Origin: Saccoglossus kowalevskii
Lineage: Eukaryota > Hemichordata > Enteropneusta > Harrimaniidae
Reading direction: 5' to 3'
Length of the DNA stretch: 38,844 bases
Assembly: GCF_000003605.2 (NCBI RefSeq)
Contig: NW_003158231.1
Location: 160,689-199,532 of the forward strand
Shown here: positions 36,001 through 38,844 of the stretch, one piece after another
Layout of the letters: every line of letters starts with the position of its first letter
Numbering within the stretch: position 1 is the first letter of the stretch
Position numbers and translations under genes: made by a program
Notes under the pieces: generated by a model
Told to the model about the DNA's origin: nothing
Databases searched by the model: none
The model's input: only the letters and a program-made list of their open reading frames with translations

Positions 36001-37371
36001 CAATAATATGATGGCAGAACAGTGGTTGAATTGTGCAGCTTCTATCAATGCTGTCGTTTTCCACTGTGAATACAAATAAAATATATGTATATTTACTTTA
36101 TTAATAATGCAATAACGATCAAAAAAACCCATGGATTCATTTCAATCTGAAATTGTTGTAATACAAATTATCTATATAAATAAATAAATACAAGGAAAGT
36201 AATAATATGGTAGAACACCATAACTAGACTAGTTTGGCCTTAGGTGTTAAATACCACTACAGTTTTTTCGGGCATCAACATCATGTTGATTACCTCATTT
36301 GACCTTAACTACGATAATTTCTGTCAACAGTTTCTGGCAACACATTTGTTTGAAAATACCTGGCTCTCTTCACCGATTTAAAAATGTTTTGTAATATATC
36401 GTTTATTAGGCATTGTTTTAGCTGTATCGTTTGTGCTAATGGACTTGCTTTTTTTTCTAATGCCACCATAATGTGTTGATCTGTGGGTGGTTGCGTATAT
36501 GATTTCAAAAGTTTACCCTAATAAATTATACTTCTATTTGAGACGACACTTTTAGAAAGATTAGTAGTTGATCGGACATGCAATTTGCTCGACTCTGTTT
36601 TAGAGCTGTATACTACTGCTGCTAGAGTCCTGTCATCACTCATTCGTTGAATATCAACTTTACGCTCAACTCTCGATTGTGCTTTTATGACATGCTACAA
36701 GCCACTGTAACTACTAGGAATATACACTTGTAAATACGTTCAGCGAGAAATGGAGTTTACGATGGAATAGCAACAAGTAATTCGTGCGTTTTCAAGTTCA
36801 AGTCGTTCCGTTGAAGTTCTATCTCATGTTGGAATGTGGCCGACCAAACCCAAACATGAAATTGTAAAATTTGAACAACTTGAAATTGAAAACTCACGAA
36901 CTACTTGTTCAATATCAACTATCTACACAGTTCACAGACAGTCAGTCGTGTTACACTTTTTATGATATAATTGCGACACCAAGTTTAAAGCGGGAGGGTC
37001 GTCACCTGCGCACGCGCGGGAATTGAGTTCCAAGCGATGAAAACAACACAAGCTAAAAATGCAGCTTCGCGTCCCCTCGGGAATTGCCTCGCGTGAAAAA
37101 TCATTCATGTTATTTATTGCGAGTGTTCTACATATACGTACCGTATAATACCGTGTGTCGACATTGTGACCTCTATCCAACCATTCCTTTAGAATCTTAC
37201 AGTCTCCAAGATGTGCTGCGTTACTGAACTCCTGTGAACAGTTTTAAAAAAATGCCATGAGTTTTCATACAAATCACGCCCTCTGGTGACGGAGAACTTC
37301 TGTGCCGAGGTTGCCATTGACGCTGCAGATACCTGTCCTTCCATGGAAGGTACTAACGTTTGTACCTCCAT
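28818..37371 (-). CDS. Ankyrin-Roc-COR-death-fold protein, 12-exon gene
   Basis: Twelve - strand exons join in frame: 37371-37333, 37231-37142, 36063-35965, 35691-35593, 34808-34668, 34546-34439, 32985-32839, 32489-32229, 31835-31703, 31154-30991, 30374-30186 and 30065-28818. Together they make 2718 nt, 905 residues. All introns are GT..AG, and all are phase 0 except one phase 1 (exon 9/10). Residues 14-192 hold ankyrin-type repeats, mostly one per exon. Residues about 193-427 are the Roc GTPase: P-loop GHGGTGKT at 216-223, WDFAGQ at 277-282 and SKAD at 359-362. COR follows (about 428-700), with FLIKATGFLHRIGM, APKWLC and SGIWKDGI. Residues about 786-850 resemble a death domain (HLEPEDPMWQDHRIMAQYMG .. 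LAEWSAR). The order matches DAPK1 minus its kinase and Roco proteins expanded in invertebrates. It is likely an intracellular GTP-switch scaffold in stress or death signalling. The function is inferred from the family. Confidence 0.93.
30186..30374 (-). CDS. Roco exon 11 (start of COR)
   Basis: 189 nt, phase 0-0. It encodes PNICAEILKMLNTWF, YWNEYIECIKKEI and FLIKATGFLHRIGM, the characteristic N-terminal COR helices. Donor ATG|GTGAGT. Confidence 0.92.
30471..30604. mobile_element. 134-bp inverted-repeat element in a Roco intron
   Basis: It begins CAGGGGCGGATCTA and ends TCTAAATCCGCCAATG, with inverted GGCGGATYTA termini and possible GTTAT flanking duplication. CAGGGGCGGAT-type ends are common on small elements in marine invertebrate genomes. 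Confidence 0.65.
30991..31154 (-). CDS. Roco exon 10 (end of Roc)
   Basis: 164 nt, phase 1 to 0, between ATTTCAG and AAG|GTGAGT. It encodes REVAEYIKQKLFERFGKC, the strand DVILILDCHD and a basic helix LRKILTTKRKEKIK. Confidence 0.87.
31275..31380. repeat. Inverted repeat in a Roco intron
   Basis: Arms 31275-31313 and 31343-31380 (GTTATTACGAAAATACC.. versus GTTATCACGAGAATACC..) pair over about 39 bp with few mismatches around a 29-nt centre. This is a miniature foldback. Confidence 0.75.
31392..31428. repeat. Loopless near-palindrome
   Basis: CTCAGACTAGTAATACAAT is followed immediately by ATTGTATTACTATCTGAG. The arms differ by one base insertion. Confidence 0.85.
31703..31835 (-). CDS. Roco exon 9 (Roc G4 region)
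   Basis: 133 nt, phase 0 to 1, acceptor TTCCCAG. It encodes ATQWCQMMK and LTVILVASKADW. SKAD sits where the base-specificity motif N/T-K-x-D is expected, with Ser replacing Asn/Thr. Confidence 0.88.
32229..32489 (-). CDS. Roco exon 8 (Roc switch regions)
   Basis: 261 nt, phase 0-0. It contains GISISDLKI then FNSWDFAGQSEFFVSHSMFL, the Roc G3 motif and switch II, and the strand AICIILYNIADS. Donor CAA|GTAAGT. Confidence 0.93.
32794..32807 (+). promoter_or_regulatory. CTCF-like motif 2
   Basis: TCACTAGAGGGCGC matches the CTCF core except at the first base. It lies in the intron just downstream of Roco exon 7. Confidence 0.45.
32839..32985 (-). CDS. Roco exon 7 (Roc P-loop)
   Basis: 147 nt, phase 0-0. 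It encodes VKLYILGHGGTGKTTLKNSL, the beta1/P-loop/alpha1 of the Roc GTPase with an intact Walker A (G-x4-G-K-T). It ends at donor AGA|GTAAGT. Confidence 0.93.
33101..33162 (-). repeat. Degenerate tRNA-like head (possible SINE)
   Basis: On the - strand GTAGCGTAACATGGAACGC forms a D-arm-like stem (GCGT/ACGC). TTCACAG follows at the anticodon-loop position, then GAGTTCGAATCT like a B box. The acceptor and T stems do not pair well, so it is a tRNA-derived relic rather than a working tRNA. Confidence 0.4.
33690..34410. repeat. Degenerate minisatellite in a Roco intron
   Basis: About twenty diverged units of roughly 30-36 bp each carry variants of CAGACATCTGACAT and GTCAATACACTA. It is a tandem array between Roco exons 6 and 7 with no coding content. 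Confidence 0.85.
34439..34546 (-). CDS. Roco exon 6 (last ankyrin-like unit and linker)
   Basis: 108 nt, phase 0-0, acceptor TTCGTAG and donor GAT|GTAAGT. It starts NGLTPIQFVKSK, like an ankyrin helix, then runs into a charged helix (YYKEAELLLQKVKD) leading to the GTPase. Confidence 0.85.
34668..34808 (-). CDS. Roco exon 5 (ankyrin-like repeat with insert)
   Basis: 141 nt, 47 codons, phase 0-0. It begins DSHNALFKIL and ends IMLLLNNGVDMTSTDK, an ankyrin unit with an insertion of about 14 residues between its helices. Donor AAG|GTCAGT. Confidence 0.85.
34814..34842. repeat. (AATAG)n microsatellite
   Basis: A short array of AATAG/AATGG units lies just upstream of Roco exon 5 on the - strand. 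Confidence 0.85.
34937..35228. mobile_element. 292-bp miniature element (family C) in a Roco intron
   Basis: The left end is GGCGGTAGTCGTCGCGCCACG. The right end, reverse complemented, is TTAAAGGCGGTGGTCGTCGCG. Inverted termini of about 30 bp lie next to TTAA (mutated to TTGA on the left). Internal NRF1-like CGCATGCGC sites occur in both ends. Confidence 0.7.
35340..35370. mobile_element. Family C solo end
   Basis: TTAAAGGGCGGCGGTCGGCG followed by TGGCGCATG matches the family C terminus. No partner end was found. Confidence 0.5.
35593..35691 (-). CDS. Roco exon 4 (ankyrin repeat)
   Basis: 99 nt, again 33 codons and phase 0-0. HGNTALLWACWNN followed by KLLLSKSADVNLRNK is a near-consensus ankyrin repeat. 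Acceptor TTTTACAG, donor AAG|GTGAGA. Confidence 0.92.
35896..35917. repeat. Poly-T tract in a Roco intron
   Basis: A run of about 22 T lies in the intron just downstream of Roco exon 3. Confidence 0.9.
35965..36063 (-). CDS. Roco exon 3 (ankyrin repeat)
   Basis: 99 nt, exactly 33 codons, phase 0-0, which is one ankyrin unit. It encodes TALIEAAQFNHCSAIILLL and then HKAGINYQDE. The donor is GAG|GTTTGT. Confidence 0.88.
36360..36517 (-). other. Orphan coding-like segment in a Roco intron
   Basis: Between acceptor TTTATTAG and donor CCAG|GTATTT the frame is open for 52 codons (KLLKSYTQPPTDQHIMVALE then KKASPLAQTIQLKQCLINDI, then LQNIFKSVKRA). It would leave phase 2, whereas neighbouring Roco exons are phase 0, so it cannot be an in-frame cassette. 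It may be an exon of another product or a mobile-element relic. I do not recognise it. Confidence 0.3.
36984..37037. mobile_element. Family B solo end
   Basis: TTTAAAGCGGGAGGG, then GCGGGAATTGAGTTCCAAGCG, matches the right end of the 27735-27874 element in reverse complement. Similarity stops near 37037. It lies in the Roco intron downstream of exon 2. Confidence 0.7.
37142..37231 (-). CDS. Roco exon 2 (ankyrin-type repeat)
   Basis: 90 nt, phase 0-0, acceptor CTGTTCACAG and donor ACG|GTACGT. The encoded NAAHLGDCKILKEWLDRG has the A-x-x-G-x-x-x-x-x-x-x-L-L pattern of an ankyrin helix pair. Confidence 0.85.
37276..37289 (-). promoter_or_regulatory. CTCF-like motif 3
   Basis: ACGCCCTCTGGTGA is the reverse complement of a CTCF-like core. 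It lies in the first Roco intron. Confidence 0.4.
37333..37371 (-). CDS. Roco exon 1 (proposed start)
   Basis: It encodes MEVQTLVPSMEGQ from an ATG in a good context (GGGACCATGG) to donor ACAG|GTATCT, phase 0. The frame is open upstream to a strong acceptor (TTTCTTGCAG, exon edge 37403). A good donor (TCTA|GTAAGT, edge 37525) lies farther upstream. If that exon is spliced here, an in-frame TAA precedes the junction and no other ATG intervenes, which supports this start. Confidence 0.6.
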
Positions 37372-37403
37372 GGTCCCTCCAACAACATATTTACGCCTTA
37401 AAT

Positions 37404-37600
37404 CTGCAAGAAATGTTCGGTTAATCAAATTTAATACATGTACGATTTATTCTCGGAAAGCGTAGTACTTTCAAGTCATCAAGGCATTAGATAACACAAT
37501 AAATGGCTACCTTTTTAAACTTACTAGAACCTTTGTGTTCCGTTGGCTGTTAGACGCTGATAATCGAATCCGTTTATATTTCAACAGTATGAAAATATTC
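37404..37600 (-). other. Candidate 5' UTR exon of the Roco gene
   Basis: A GTAAGT donor with exon edge at 37525 faces the acceptor whose exon edge is 37403. A noncoding leader exon ending at 37525 is therefore plausible. Its 5' boundary and promoter cannot be placed, and no clear TATA box or CpG island was seen. Confidence 0.35.
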
Positions 37601-38728
37601 ACCAGAAAACAAGATGAACGGAGATGTTAGGAAATTCCTTTGCGTGAGTTACTTTCCCGTCTATATACGGTAACAGAACGTTTTTATTTTTTCCCCCAGT
37701 ACTAGTGTATCACATACGCCATTTCATTACAATAACATTACCTTGCAAAACGTCAGATGTCTGCGATAAAATTGTTCGTATTTACGTTTTTAAGTCAGAC
37801 ATTAATAAATAGTTCGATTGTCACATATATTTTGTTTTTATTTTTGTAGTCCGGTTTCAGTTGAAACAATTACGCAACAAAGACCATGCGTTGTGAGGTG
37901 ATTGACCACAAAATTGAAGTCTGACTGTGGCAGATGTACTCGGGAGAGATTGATATCACACTAGGAGTGCCGGAGGTTTGTTCAAAACTAAATGTTCAGT
38001 CGACCGGCAAATATTTCACGGATGTAATGAATCATTTCAGTTATTTCATTACCAAAATAATGATAAATGAAACTTAGAGACATTGTAGAAACGAGCTGGC
38101 TCAACAATCGTGCACTCAGCAATTTACGCTGATAGTTATTAGAGTGAAGTGCGTTCTACGCGTGATTGCTTATGTTTGAAGACGTGCTTTTCCAAGCTAG
38201 TTAAAACCTAAAATTACGCGGGAAATTTAGAACTTAAAACAAAAATGTTATTTGATTTATTATGTGCTAGTTTTCGCTGTTGCAAAAGATTTAATTATGT
38301 ATAACATAATATTTCACATACTAAATAATATTTCACTGAAATATGTGATTGAAAAATAACTTAAGTTGTAAAAAGAAGTATTAAGTTACACTAGAGTGTA
38401 AAAAGGCGGCAAAGCGCTAGTCGCAGTGCAAGGGTTAGGGGAACACATTCAATGAATTGAACGTAAAACTACCTCTGTCCCATTTGTCGAAATTTATGAT
38501 TAAAAACGGTCACATTTGGAATTTTGGGCGAACCACGAATTGTGCATACAGTTATTAATTAATGTATTTAATGTATGAGCTCATTCGATCTAGATCCATT
38601 CTTAACTATAAATACATCTAACTGCATTTACTTTGTGCTTATTTAGAGGTCACATCCGGTCTATTTATCTACCTATCTATATGTCACATCTATTTGTGTC
38701 CGTTTACTGTTGGTTATTCCATTATACC
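37601..38728. other. No gene recognised
   Basis: Sequence upstream of the Roco gene on its strand. No exons or clear promoter motifs were seen. Confidence 0.5.
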
Positions 38729-38844
38729 AGGGGCTGATCCAGCAAAATGTATTGGGGGGTCCAGGTCTATAGGTCGAATACACGGGACCGTGCGATTCGG
38801 ACGATGCTATGCGTAATCCAGATGCATTTTCATGCGTTTGGAGG
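38729..38844. mobile_element. Element end related to the 30471 element, running off the window
   Basis: CAGGGGCTGATCCAG followed by TATTGGGGGGTCCAG resembles the start of the 30471-30604 element. The other end is outside the window. Confidence 0.4.

Overview
This is a window of animal nuclear DNA: AT-rich, intron-rich and full of repeats. Coding exons are short and have GT..AG borders. It contains no operons, ribosome-binding sites or long uninterrupted bacterial-type reading frames. The gene content (an ankyrin-Roc-COR-death-fold protein and a single-pass C-type lectin) and the many small TTAA-flanked inverted-repeat elements fit a marine invertebrate such as a mollusc, brachiopod, hemichordate or lancelet. 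The sequence alone does not decide which.

Two genes can be read completely. (1) On the + strand at 7109-9023, six exons join in frame into a 264-residue type II membrane protein. It has a short cytoplasmic tail, one transmembrane segment, a Thr/Pro-rich stalk and a C-terminal C-type lectin domain with intact EPN and WND calcium/sugar-binding motifs. (2) On the - strand at 37371-28818, twelve exons join in frame into a 905-residue protein. Its order is ankyrin repeats, a Roc GTPase (P-loop GHGGTGKT, switch WDFAGQ, SKAD), COR, and a C-terminal death-domain-like segment. It resembles DAPK1 without the kinase. Lectin receptors and death-fold Roco proteins both occur in innate-immune and cell-death repertoires of marine invertebrates, but nothing in the sequence shows that these two act together.

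Between them, the - strand from 21.5 to 11.3 kb holds a less clear and more unusual layer. There is a signal-peptide exon (21546-21478), then a ladder of very small exons (34, 39, 102 and 33 nt), nearly all symmetric phase 1-1. Three small exons share intron-side sequence, which suggests exon duplication, and the most distal copy has an in-frame stop. One larger phase 1-1 exon resembles the helical start of an adhesion-GPCR GAIN domain. Inside this span, a CpG-rich promoter-like island drives a 46-codon frame (15038-14898) that looks like the N-terminal helix-turn-helix of integrase-type transposase proteins. Two decayed copies of a membrane-protein gene lie at 11.36-11.89 kb and 4.58-4.86 kb.

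The rest is mostly repeats. There is a 745-bp foldback element between GATA and TA microsatellites (3251-3995) and several TTAA-flanked miniature elements (10351-10925, 22834-23685, 27735-27874, 34937-35228, plus solo ends at 35340 and 36984). Other items are a perfect hairpin carrying paired AAGATGGCGGA motifs (22252-22309), a degenerate minisatellite inside the Roco gene (33690-34410), an LINE reverse-transcriptase tail (about 26134-26376), and several dispersed duplications. Three CTCF-like motifs (9911, 32794, 37276) share their flanks. I see no genes in 1-3150, 24.8-26.1, 26.4-27.7 or 37.6-38.8 kb.
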